The position numbers and the translations under genes are program-made. The notes beneath the pieces were generated by a model that was not told the DNA's origin, did no database searches, and saw only the letters and a list, made by a program, of their open reading frames with translations. Below are positions 35,476 to 43,001 of a stretch of 64,000 nucleotides of DNA, piece after piece. Source of the DNA: an uncultured Enhydrobacter sp. (GTDB lineage: Bacteria > Pseudomonadota > Gammaproteobacteria > Pseudomonadales > Moraxellaceae). Every line of letters begins with the position of its first letter. Positions within the stretch are counted from its first letter, which is position 1. The DNA lies in NCBI GenBank assembly GCA_946222995.1, contig CAMIOS010000001.1, positions 1 to 64,000 on the forward strand, in the 5' to 3' direction.

Positions 35476-35892
35476 ATGAACTACGACAAACAAAACATTT
35501 TTGCTAAAATTTTGCGAGGCGAAATCCCCAATCATACGATTTATGAAGATGACAAAACCTTGGCATTTATGGACATTATGCCGATGGCTAAGGGACACGC
35601 CCTAATCATTCCAAAATGTGAGGCGATCGAGTTATCAGATATGCCAAGCGAGTACATTCAAGCGGTATTTGTAACGGTCAAAAAAGTCATGGCAGCACAG
35701 CGAATGGTGCTTAAGCGAGATGGCATTGTACAGCTACAGCTTAATCACCCACAGGCAGGGCAATCTGTGCCGCATTATCATGTGCACCTAATCCCAACCA
35801 ATATCCATGAATTGGGCAAGCATGAAGACCGTCAAGCTGATAATAACGAGCTTTCCGACCTAGCGAAACAATTTGCAGCCAATATTGCGTAA
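35476..35892 (+). CDS. HIT family nucleotide hydrolase (HinT-like)
   Basis: A 138-residue cytosolic protein. The histidine triad HYHVHLIP lies near residue 97. The NIFAKILRGEIPNHTIYEDD start is the family N-terminus. HinT-type enzymes hydrolyse AMP-lysine and other nucleoside phosphoramidates. It is 28 bp downstream of the serine hydrolase with AAAAGGA ahead of its ATG, so it is likely the last gene of that operon. Confidence 0.9.
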   Translation: MNYDKQNIFAKILRGEIPNHTIYEDDKTLAFMDIMPMAKGHALIIPKCEAIELSDMPSEYIQAVFVTVKKVMAAQRMVLKRDGIVQLQLNHPQAGQSVPHYHVHLIPTNIHELGKHEDRQADNNELSDLAKQFAANIA

Positions 35893-35908
35893 AAATGTGA
35901 AAAATTGC

Positions 35909-35936
35909 TTGCATAATACAAAAAAAAAGCTATAAT
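35909..35936 (+). promoter_or_regulatory. promoter of tRNA-Leu
   Basis: TTGCAT (35909-35914), a 16-base spacer, then TATAAT (35931-35936), about 50 bp upstream of the tRNA. A GC-rich box CACCCC follows, suggesting a discriminator-like element. Confidence 0.65.
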
Positions 35937-35986
35937 AGCACCCCACATAGACAATGAAACATTGATTGCTTACTATGACCGCTTAT

Positions 35987-36073
35987 GCCAGTGTGGTGAA
36001 ATTGGTAGACACGTCGGATTCAAAATCCGATGCCTTTAAAAGCGTGTCGGTTCGAGTCCGACCACTGGTACCA
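35987..36073 (+). tRNA. tRNA-Leu (anticodon CAA)
   Basis: 87 bases including an encoded CCA end (36071-36073). The acceptor stem is GCCAGTG with CACTGGT, and the first pair is G-U. The anticodon stem TCGGA/TCCGA frames the loop TTCAAAA, giving anticodon CAA for UUG codons. A long variable arm (class II tRNA) and GGTTCGAGTCC T-arm are present. Confidence 0.97.
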
Positions 36074-36107
36074 TATTATTGTTTAACGCTGTTTAAACAA
36101 GTCTAAG

Positions 36108-36135
36108 AACCCTTGAGAAATCAAGGGTTTTTTAT
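36108..36135 (+). terminator. terminator after tRNA-Leu
   Basis: AACCCTTGA (36108-36116), loop GAAA, TCAAGGGTT (36121-36129), then a T-run. Perfect 9-bp stem with a GNRA tetraloop. Confidence 0.92.
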
Positions 36136-36307
36136 TTTTGTCTATTGGCTTGTCCTATATTCTTCCCTTATAAATTACCAAAATTCACCTCACTGATGTC
36201 TGTGATGACTTAGCTATTGATACAAGGCACTAAAGTAGTGCTATTATATTTATTTTTTTAAAGCGTACGTAAATTCTAAGTTGTTGAAAATAATGTAAGG
36301 AAAAATA

Positions 36308-36988
36308 ATGACTGAAGATTCCAATACTTTGTTACCATTACAAATCCGCTATTTGACCCAAGCAGACTATGAGGCAACCCATGACGCGATGCTTGCCCGC
36401 ACCCTTGAGCGTATCGAGCAAAAAAAAGCTGGCATTATTACGCCCGATGAATTATGGATAGTTGAGCATAAAGATGTCTATACCTTGGGGCAAGCGGGCA
36501 AAGAAGAACATATTTTGGCTCGTGACGATACACCCATTATCAAAACAGATCGGGGTGGGCAGGTGACTTGGCATGGGCAAGGGCAGTTAGTGGTGTATTT
36601 TTTGTTTGATTTAAATACACTTGGTTGGGGTGTGCGTGAGTTAGTCACCAAGGCGGAAAACATCCTTATTGACACCATCACGCCGTATTTAGCCCCAAAC
36701 TTTTTTGCCAAGGCGCGCCAAGATGCCCCTGGTGTGTATGTTTATAACCATGAACAACTCGAACTGGGCAAAATAGCGTCATTAGGGTTTAAAATCAAAC
36801 ATGGATTTAGCTATCATGGTATTGCGTTAAACGTGATTAATGATTTGACCCCGTTTAACTTAATTAATCCCTGTGGTTACGCAGGTATGACGATGTTAAA
36901 GGTAACAGATTTTGCCACAGTCAGCCTAGCGGAGGTTACCCAAGCATTTATCAAGCAAGTAAATTTGGCGCGAAATAAGCCAAATTAA
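36308..36988 (+). CDS. lipB: lipoyl(octanoyl) transferase LipB
   Basis: A 226-residue cytosolic enzyme moving octanoyl groups from ACP to lipoyl domains. Family motifs are RGGQVTWHGQGQLVVY near 77-92, KIASLGFKIKHGFSYHGIALNV with the catalytic lysine near 155, and NPCGYAG with the acyl-carrying cysteine near 189. An AAGGA ribosome binding site precedes the ATG. lipA is not in the window. The gene converges on a LysR regulator gene. Confidence 0.95.
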   Translation: MTEDSNTLLPLQIRYLTQADYEATHDAMLARTLERIEQKKAGIITPDELWIVEHKDVYTLGQAGKEEHILARDDTPIIKTDRGGQVTWHGQGQLVVYFLFDLNTLGWGVRELVTKAENILIDTITPYLAPNFFAKARQDAPGVYVYNHEQLELGKIASLGFKIKHGFSYHGIALNVINDLTPFNLINPCGYAGMTMLKVTDFATVSLAEVTQAFIKQVNLARNKPN

Positions 36989-36993
36989 TCGCT

Positions 36994-37941
36994 TTATAAT
37001 TGGGTAGATGAATAAGTAATACCTTTATTTTCATATACTTGGTAAGTGGCATTAAGCAGCTCGCCAATATAGCGGTGCGGACGATCGGCTAAAATATTCA
37101 TAAAAATCGGGGAAGTAGCATCTTCATGGCGTAAGCGGTGGTAGTGAATTTGCTCGGTGCGCACGGTTTTTAGGCTATCTGGCACCAGCGTCACCCCTTC
37201 GCTTGCCGCCACAAGCCCTAATGCGATTTGGATATCACGGACTTTGGTTGTATGTTTTGGGGTCAGATGATATTGATGAAATAAATACAGCAAGGGGTCA
37301 GCAGGAAGGCTTAGATCACTGTCCGTATGGGGTAAAGGCGTACGATGGTACAAAATTAGCATGTCTTCGATAAGCTCGCTTAACGCAATGCTTTGTTCAG
37401 AAGGGTTATTGGCTAGTGCATGCATGGCAGGCAGCGCAACCACAAGGCGTTCATGGCGTAAAAAAATTTGCCGTACAAAGTGATCGGTATGGCGAAATCG
37501 CCCAAACCCCACATCAATTTCGCCAGTTTTTAGGGCATCGATTTGTTGCTGCGAACTGATCTCAACAAGCTTAATATCCAGCGCGGGCAAGCTGGATTTT
37601 AGCGTGGAAATAATCTCCGGCAATAACCCATATAGTACCGAGGCTACAAAACCAATGGTGAGTTCTTGGGTAGGCAATGGCTCGGCAAAGCGTTTGGTCA
37701 ATTGCAAGGTTTGATTTAACTGCTCAAGTAGCGGCTCAACTTGACTTAAAAAAAACTCGCCAGCAGCGGTCAAGCGCATCGGACGGTGATAGCGGTCAAA
37801 TAACGGCACGCCGATAGCTTGCTCTAGCTGCTGTATATGTCGGCTGACAGACGGTTGGGTCATAGACATGCACTTGGCAGCTTGGCTGATATTACCCAAG
37901 CGAGCCACTCGGCAAAAAAGCGTCAGTTGCAGTATATCCAT
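36994..37941 (-). CDS. LysR family transcriptional regulator
   Basis: 315 residues from the chosen start at 37941 (MDILQLTLFCRVARLGNISQAAK), five codons inside the longest frame and with GGTGGGAAC as ribosome binding site. The N-terminal winged helix-turn-helix includes GNISQAAKCMSMTQPSVSRHIQQLEQ. A linker helix and a substrate-binding domain follow (about 90-300). LysR proteins usually regulate a divergent gene; upstream here is a 238-bp spacer before the 219-residue membrane-anchored protein gene, which runs the opposite way and is a possible target. The ligand is unknown. Confidence 0.9.
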   Translation of the reverse strand: MDILQLTLFCRVARLGNISQAAKCMSMTQPSVSRHIQQLEQAIGVPLFDRYHRPMRLTAAGEFFLSQVEPLLEQLNQTLQLTKRFAEPLPTQELTIGFVASVLYGLLPEIISTLKSSLPALDIKLVEISSQQQIDALKTGEIDVGFGRFRHTDHFVRQIFLRHERLVVALPAMHALANNPSEQSIALSELIEDMLILYHRTPLPHTDSDLSLPADPLLYLFHQYHLTPKHTTKVRDIQIALGLVAASEGVTLVPDSLKTVRTEQIHYHRLRHEDATSPIFMNILADRPHRYIGELLNATYQVYENKGITYSSTQL

Positions 37942-38178
37942 AGCGTTCCCACCCATCGATTATTTTATCTAAAAGCCTGCTTATCTAAACGCATTATAGC
38001 CAATTTGGGATAAAATTTGCCTATATAATCCTCATTAAGTCGCAGTAATAAGCAGTTAATCGGCTAGTTAACAGAATAATTGCCAAACTGCCCCGTTTTT
38101 TGCGATAATTCTTGCTAAATTAATGCGTGAATTTATATTTTTGTCAATGTGATATTGTATTTTTATCAAGGCTAAGCT

Positions 38179-38838
38179 ATGGCAATTCGTTTTCCCAAAA
38201 AAAATCTCCCGCCTAATCTTAATATTCAAGAACGAGTGACCACTGTCACCACGGAACATGTGGGATTACGACCGGTAAAAAAAGCGGTAGATAAAAAACA
38301 GCTTGCGTTATTAGGTGCGTTATTGCTGGTCGGATTAGGGGCATTGGCCTACTGGTTTTTGCCCAGCTTGCTGGAAAAAGATGAACCCACGCCGCCGCCC
38401 AAGGTGGTTGCTAATAAATCTGTCCCTGTGGCTTCAGCCCCCAAAATAATGGCAAGCCAAACTGCTGCCAACACCGCCAGTGCCGCATCAACGGCAAACC
38501 CAAACCAACAAGCAACTAACCAACAAACGATTGTGATTACGGGTGACCATCTCAAAAACGGTGTATCCTCTGCTTCTGCTCCCCAATCTGTCGAAGCGAC
38601 CAACACTACAATCAATAAACAACCAGAACATTCTAATGCAACTGTGGGTGGGGAAGTTGCATTTGCGGGCGAAGAAAACCCAGTTTCAACCAATAACAAT
38701 ACCAGCAAAGACCAAATTTCGCGCAACACAAAATCCACGATATCTTATGCGGAGTTTGTAAAAGCCTCGGAAATGACCGTTTATAGAGAAGAGGGTAGCA
38801 ACGCTGCTCCCGCCACCTCTGCGAATGCCAACAAATAG
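38179..38838 (+). CDS. unknown single-pass membrane-anchored protein
   Basis: A 219-residue protein that I do not recognise. It has a basic N-terminal cytosolic part (1-38), one membrane helix at about 41-60, then a Pro-rich start and a Ser/Thr/Asn/Ala-rich periplasmic region that is probably disordered (about 65-215). Such an architecture resembles TonB- or FtsN-like stalk proteins without their C-terminal domains. AAGG precedes the ATG. The stop is immediately followed by the RDD gene start with no gap, so the two are co-translated. The codon use is like the neighbours. Confidence 0.55.
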   Translation: MAIRFPKKNLPPNLNIQERVTTVTTEHVGLRPVKKAVDKKQLALLGALLLVGLGALAYWFLPSLLEKDEPTPPPKVVANKSVPVASAPKIMASQTAANTASAASTANPNQQATNQQTIVITGDHLKNGVSSASAPQSVEATNTTINKQPEHSNATVGGEVAFAGEENPVSTNNNTSKDQISRNTKSTISYAEFVKASEMTVYREEGSNAAPATSANANK

Positions 38839-39666
38839 ATGCGTATGACTAGCCCAATAAGCCATGATTTATCTATTGCCCAAACGGGGCAAACGGGACA
38901 ATCACTTCCAAAATTGATGCAAGATAGCGAGAGCCACGCGTCATTGCTACTTGATAATCTCGTCACACGCCAAACCCCTGAAGGGGTCGAGTTGATGCTA
39001 ATGCCGGCCGGGGTAGTACCTCGGATGGGCGCATGGCTACTGGATTTATTGATTCGTATGGCGATCTTGTTGGGACTTAGTTTATTGTTAGGTGTGTTTG
39101 GTTTGGCAGGAAAGGGGCTATTACTCATTGGTTATTTTTTGCTAGATTGGTTTTATCCGGTACTATTTGAGGTATTTTACAATGGTCAGACCCTGGGTAA
39201 AAAACAATTTGGTCTTCAAGTGTGTCAAGATAATGGCACGCCCATACGTTGGCAAGCGTCGATGATTCGCAATTTATTACGGGTTGCGGATTTTTTACCG
39301 TTTGCTTTTTTGTCGGCGATGGTGAGTATGTTATTTCACCCTTCATCAAAGCGACTTGGGGATATGGTGGCTGGCACGTTGGTTGTGTATGTGGATGAGT
39401 ATCAAGTCAATTATAACATCCCTTCCTATGAGGCAATCAGTTTGCCCATGCCACTACAGCTAGATGAGCAACAGGCGATTTTAGCATTTGCCGAACGTTA
39501 TCAAGATTTTCCCAAGGATCGCCAGCTTGAATTGGCAAGTATCTTAACGCCTATAGTGCCCCAAACGGCACAACAAAGACTGTATCATCATGAACTGATA
39601 AAAAAAATGCCCGAAACGCTGATAGGTTATGCTAATTGCATTATGGGAAGCAATATAGGACGATAA
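38839..39666 (+). CDS. RDD family membrane protein
   Basis: A 275-residue protein with an N-terminal polar region, then RMGAWLLDLLIR (Arg and two Asp give the RDD signature) near residue 60, and three membrane segments between about 62 and 175. The N-Gly-Q-T-L-G-K-K-Q-F motif near 116 is typical of RDD proteins. The C-terminal 100 residues are soluble. Function is not established, although transport roles have been suggested for RDD proteins. The first ATG directly follows the TAG of the previous gene, with a second in-frame ATG two codons later. Confidence 0.8.
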   Translation: MRMTSPISHDLSIAQTGQTGQSLPKLMQDSESHASLLLDNLVTRQTPEGVELMLMPAGVVPRMGAWLLDLLIRMAILLGLSLLLGVFGLAGKGLLLIGYFLLDWFYPVLFEVFYNGQTLGKKQFGLQVCQDNGTPIRWQASMIRNLLRVADFLPFAFLSAMVSMLFHPSSKRLGDMVAGTLVVYVDEYQVNYNIPSYEAISLPMPLQLDEQQAILAFAERYQDFPKDRQLELASILTPIVPQTAQQRLYHHELIKKMPETLIGYANCIMGSNIGR

Positions 39667-39724
39667 TATTCACTTAACTGGATTTCGCTAATTAATTTTA
39701 AGTTTTTTAAGGTCATTTTAAAAA

Positions 39725-39802
39725 ATGACGCGACAGTTAATGGGGTTTATTTTTTTATTGGGCTTGGTTATGATGGTTAGTAACCAGCTAAGGACTGATT
39801 AA
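39725..39802 (+). CDS. possible 25-residue membrane peptide
   Basis: A short open frame, MTRQLMGFIFLLGLVMMVSN followed by QLRTD. A hydrophobic core of about 13 residues lies between charged ends, which is the look of a small membrane protein. An AAGG box sits 13 bp upstream, a little far. The stretch between 39667 and 39887 has no other gene. No family is known to me and chance is possible in 220 bp of AT-rich DNA. Confidence 0.22.
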   Translation: MTRQLMGFIFLLGLVMMVSNQLRTD

Positions 39803-39887
39803 AGTCAATAAACCCTTCGTGTCTAGCGAGCTAAGTTGGTTACGTGTGATTGTTATTGCCTATTAAATATTGGATAAGGATTGTCTA

Positions 39888-40997
39888 ATGAAATTTTTTA
39901 CTAAGGTTACCAAAGTTAGTAAGGCGTTTAATAACCGCCTGTCGTTCTCTTTAACCCCAATAACGTTTGCCAGTCTTTTGGTGATGGGTGGCGGGTTAGG
40001 TGTCTGCCAAGCCAGTCAAGCGGCGACTTATTATAATTGTGCCAATGCCACAGGCTGTGTGGCAGTGCGTTCTGTTAACCCCACTTCCGATTTTGATAAA
40101 ACCAAATACCCAATTGTATTGGCGCATGGGCTGGGTGGATGGACACACTTATTTGGATTGGTCGATTATTTTAACGGTATTCCGCAGGATTTAACTGCCA
40201 ATGGAGCGGATGTGTACGCCACTAAAGTATCGGCGGTCAATGATACCCAAGTGCGGGGCGAGCAACTGTTACAACAAGTCAAAACCATTGCCGCAATTAC
40301 AGGCAACCCAAAGGTAAACTTAATCGGACACAGTCACGGCGGTATTGATATTCGTTATGTGGCGGCTGTTGCGCCTGAATATGTCGCATCAGTAACCGCA
40401 GTTTCTAGCCCAGAGCAAGGCTCAAAAATGGCAGATTGGGTCATCAAAAAAATAACCGACGGTAGCCTTGCAGATGGTTACGATGTTCATAAAGGCGAGT
40501 TTAATACCGGCTCAAAAATTGCCATGGGGTTTTTTAACTTTATTGGCAAAGCAATGGATTTTGGTTCAGGGATACCGCTTAACCAACTACAGCAAGAGGA
40601 CGGCTGGGCAGCGGTAAACGCGCTAAGCACGACGTATGCCAGCCAATTTAATCAAAAATATGCTGCCGCCATGCCAAACAGCTACTGTTCAGCGCCCACC
40701 GCAACACAAGTGAATGGGGTCAAATATTATTCGTTTAGTGGCGTAGGCACGATTACCACAGCGATTGACCCTAGTGATTGGCTACTGGCGTTAACCAGCC
40801 TGCCATTTGGCGATGATGCCAATGATGGCTTGGTATCAAAATGCTCAAGCCATCTTGGGCAAGTGATCCGAGATGATTATTTCATGAATCATTTGGATGC
40901 GGTTAACCAATTATTAGGATTAACAAGTCTTGCCGAAGCCAACCCAGTGGCAATTTATCGTAAACATGTCAACTTATTAAAAAATCAAGGGCTTTAA
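39888..40997 (+). CDS. secreted triacylglycerol lipase (Pseudomonas/Burkholderia type, family I)
   Basis: 369 residues from the ATG at 39888, which has an AAGGA ribosome binding site; a TTG six codons earlier is also in frame. A long signal peptide with a basic n-region ends near ASQA. The oxyanion HGLGG lies in the PIVLAHGLGGW motif, and the nucleophile is in GHSHGG. The Asp region NDGLVSKCSSHLG and the His region NHLDAVNQ match true lipases of this family. Two cysteines (NSYCS and SKCSS) form the usual disulfide. It hydrolyses long-chain triglycerides outside the cell. The foldase gene lies 51 bp downstream. Confidence 0.93.
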   Translation: MKFFTKVTKVSKAFNNRLSFSLTPITFASLLVMGGGLGVCQASQAATYYNCANATGCVAVRSVNPTSDFDKTKYPIVLAHGLGGWTHLFGLVDYFNGIPQDLTANGADVYATKVSAVNDTQVRGEQLLQQVKTIAAITGNPKVNLIGHSHGGIDIRYVAAVAPEYVASVTAVSSPEQGSKMADWVIKKITDGSLADGYDVHKGEFNTGSKIAMGFFNFIGKAMDFGSGIPLNQLQQEDGWAAVNALSTTYASQFNQKYAAAMPNSYCSAPTATQVNGVKYYSFSGVGTITTAIDPSDWLLALTSLPFGDDANDGLVSKCSSHLGQVIRDDYFMNHLDAVNQLLGLTSLAEANPVAIYRKHVNLLKNQGL

Positions 40998-41048
40998 TAC
41001 CAAGTAGAATCGCGTAAGCATTCCAACGTTCAACGATAAGACTAATAA

Positions 41049-42110
41049 ATGATGCAACATAAAATTTTAATTGGCTTATTGGTGGGATTGAGTGCCGCTT
41101 TATTTGGGGTGTTGGCATGGTTTTTTATGACAACATCTCAATTTAATGACACCAGTCAAACCCATGTCACGCCGCCCGCTACGCGTACTGCGACTCTAGC
41201 GGCTTCTATAGCGCAACCGATTAAACCTCCCGCCAATCACGCTGCCTTACCGCCGATACCAAAATCATTGCAAGGCACACAAGTCGATGGTGATATTATC
41301 ATCGATGAAAATAAACAATTAGTGGTGACTCGAGGCTTGCGCCAATTATTTGACTACTTTTTATCCGCCCAAGGGGAAGAGCCGCTCGATACGATACATC
41401 GGCGAGTAAGCGAGTATATCTTGTCTCATACGCCACAGCCTGCTGCCAATCAAGCGCTAGTAATTTATCGCCAATATATTGACTATTTAACCAAAGCGGC
41501 TGCCCTCGAAAAACAATGGTCAAATACGCAGCTTGCTACCACGAAAGCAGGAAACATCGATTTGGCATTGGTAAGTGCGCAGCAGCAAGCCGTTAAACAG
41601 TTACGTCAAACGGTATTTGATACCAACACCAATCAAGCGTTTTTTGGCGAAGAACAGGCGTTAAATGACTATACACTACAAGTGATTGGCATTAACCAAA
41701 ATTCAAGTCTTCATCCAGATGAGCGGCAAACGATGCTAGCAGCGGCACGGCAAAGTTATATAGCCAGTTTTGCTGATCCTGCAATTCGCCAAAAAATCCA
41801 ACAACAAGACAATATCAATGCGCTATTAGCAGAAATGCAACGCCTACAACAACAAGGGGCGTCGCAAGATGCACTCAATACCATGCGGCGTAGATATGTC
41901 AGCGAAGATGCGGTGCAACGCCTACAAGCGCTTGATGAATCCGAAGCCGCTTTTAAGCAAAAAGTAGCCCACTATCACCAGCAAAAAGCCCAACTGCTTG
42001 CCCAAGCCACGGTAGATAAAGCAACGCTCAACCAACAAATTTTGAGCTTACAACAATCGATGTTTACCCCAACTGAACAGCTAAGACTGCAAGCAGTTGA
42101 AACTAATTAA
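41049..42110 (+). CDS. lipase-specific foldase (LifO / lipase chaperone)
   Basis: A 353-residue inner-membrane protein. One N-terminal membrane helix (about 6-27) is followed by a Pro/Ala-rich linker (40-75). The foldase signature RGLRQLFDYFLSAQGEE, variant of RxxFDYFLSxxGE, is near residue 96. A long alpha-helical scaffold rich in Gln follows. Such steric chaperones activate only the lipase next to them, which is secreted by the type II pathway. Position and family confirm the pairing with the lipase at 39888. Start at MMQHK is supported by context only. Confidence 0.93.
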   Translation: MMQHKILIGLLVGLSAALFGVLAWFFMTTSQFNDTSQTHVTPPATRTATLAASIAQPIKPPANHAALPPIPKSLQGTQVDGDIIIDENKQLVVTRGLRQLFDYFLSAQGEEPLDTIHRRVSEYILSHTPQPAANQALVIYRQYIDYLTKAAALEKQWSNTQLATTKAGNIDLALVSAQQQAVKQLRQTVFDTNTNQAFFGEEQALNDYTLQVIGINQNSSLHPDERQTMLAAARQSYIASFADPAIRQKIQQQDNINALLAEMQRLQQQGASQDALNTMRRRYVSEDAVQRLQALDESEAAFKQKVAHYHQQKAQLLAQATVDKATLNQQILSLQQSMFTPTEQLRLQAVETN

Positions 42111-42331
42111 CGAAAAAGTTTTATAACTATAGGTTTACTTTTTATTTAGAAATAATAACATAATTTTATCACTTAAACTTTCCTTAATTACTTGTTTTAA
42201 AATAAAATTTTCAGAAATTTTACTTCACTTATGAGAAGAATTATGGCATATTAGATTCAATTGTAATCAAATGGTAACGTTATTTTAATAAAATGTAGCC
42301 ATTCGTTAAGTTGAAGACGAGGAGCGAGAAT

Positions 42332-42916
42332 ATGGAAATCAAGACCATTTATAATGGTGCCCAAGTTTTATTAAACCTTGAGCATACAGCCTCTAGCAAG
42401 ACTGCATTATTGTCTGCGAATCTGACCCCTCGTGAACGTCAATTATTACTATTGCTGGATAAAGGCGATGAGATTAGTGTCTTGGCAGTCAGTCAGCTGA
42501 TAGGTAAATTAGACATTGAAAAGCTAGTCGATCAAGAGATTCTCTCCATAACGTTTCAGTTGTTAAAGGACACGGTCGATGGCTCAAAAGTCGCCTTTGC
42601 TTTGCCAAATAATCAGATGGATAACACATCTGCCCCGATAATAAATGACAAACCAAAAGTACTGGGTAAGCCATCTAGATTGCAGTCTTTTTTATCCGCT
42701 TATAAAACGGCTGAAGCTGAAAATTGTAGCCTAGAAAAATGTCAAAGTTGTGACAAAGTGGATGAGTGTGTGACAGATACCGCCGAGTTGCTAAATGAAG
42801 TACAGCTGCTAAATAACAATGAAGTAAACCGCAATGAAGCCAAACATGTTGCTGAGAGCATTAATCCTGAGTTTGAAACCATTATGATTGCCCAAGCTCT
42901 GATCCATGTTGCCTAA
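42332..42916 (+). CDS. unknown 194-residue protein with a Cys cluster
   Basis: I do not recognise this family. The start at 42332 (MEIKTIYNG) is chosen because GAGGAG lies 9 bp upstream; the longest frame uses a TTG. There is no signal peptide. The N-terminal 90 residues look globular and helical (LTPRERQLLLLLDKGDEISVL). Near residue 130 a cluster with spacing C-x4-C-x2-C-x5-C occurs (SLEKCQSCDKVDECV), which could bind a metal or iron-sulfur site. An acidic helix ends the protein. It stands 221 bp after the lipase/foldase genes and has its own terminator. Confidence 0.5.
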   Translation: MEIKTIYNGAQVLLNLEHTASSKTALLSANLTPRERQLLLLLDKGDEISVLAVSQLIGKLDIEKLVDQEILSITFQLLKDTVDGSKVAFALPNNQMDNTSAPIINDKPKVLGKPSRLQSFLSAYKTAEAENCSLEKCQSCDKVDECVTDTAELLNEVQLLNNNEVNRNEAKHVAESINPEFETIMIAQALIHVA

Positions 42917-42939
42917 ACGCTTAGACCTATCCAAACAGC

Positions 42940-42976
42940 CAATAAAAAAACGATAAATTTTATCGTTTTTTTATTT
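42940..42976. terminator. bidirectional terminator between the Cys-cluster gene and the TerD-domain gene
   Basis: A near-perfect inverted repeat: AATAAAAAAACGATAAA from 42941 mirrors TTTATCGTTTTTTTATT ending near 42975, with a one- to few-base loop. Confidence 0.88.
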
Positions 42977-43001
42977 TAAACTACGTAAAGCAAAATTTTA
43001 T

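Noticed and set aside
39712..39729. Inverted repeat GTCATTTT/AAAATGAC as a terminator after the RDD gene
   Set aside because: The stem is weak and AT-only apart from the base and no T-run follows; it also overlaps the small open frame.
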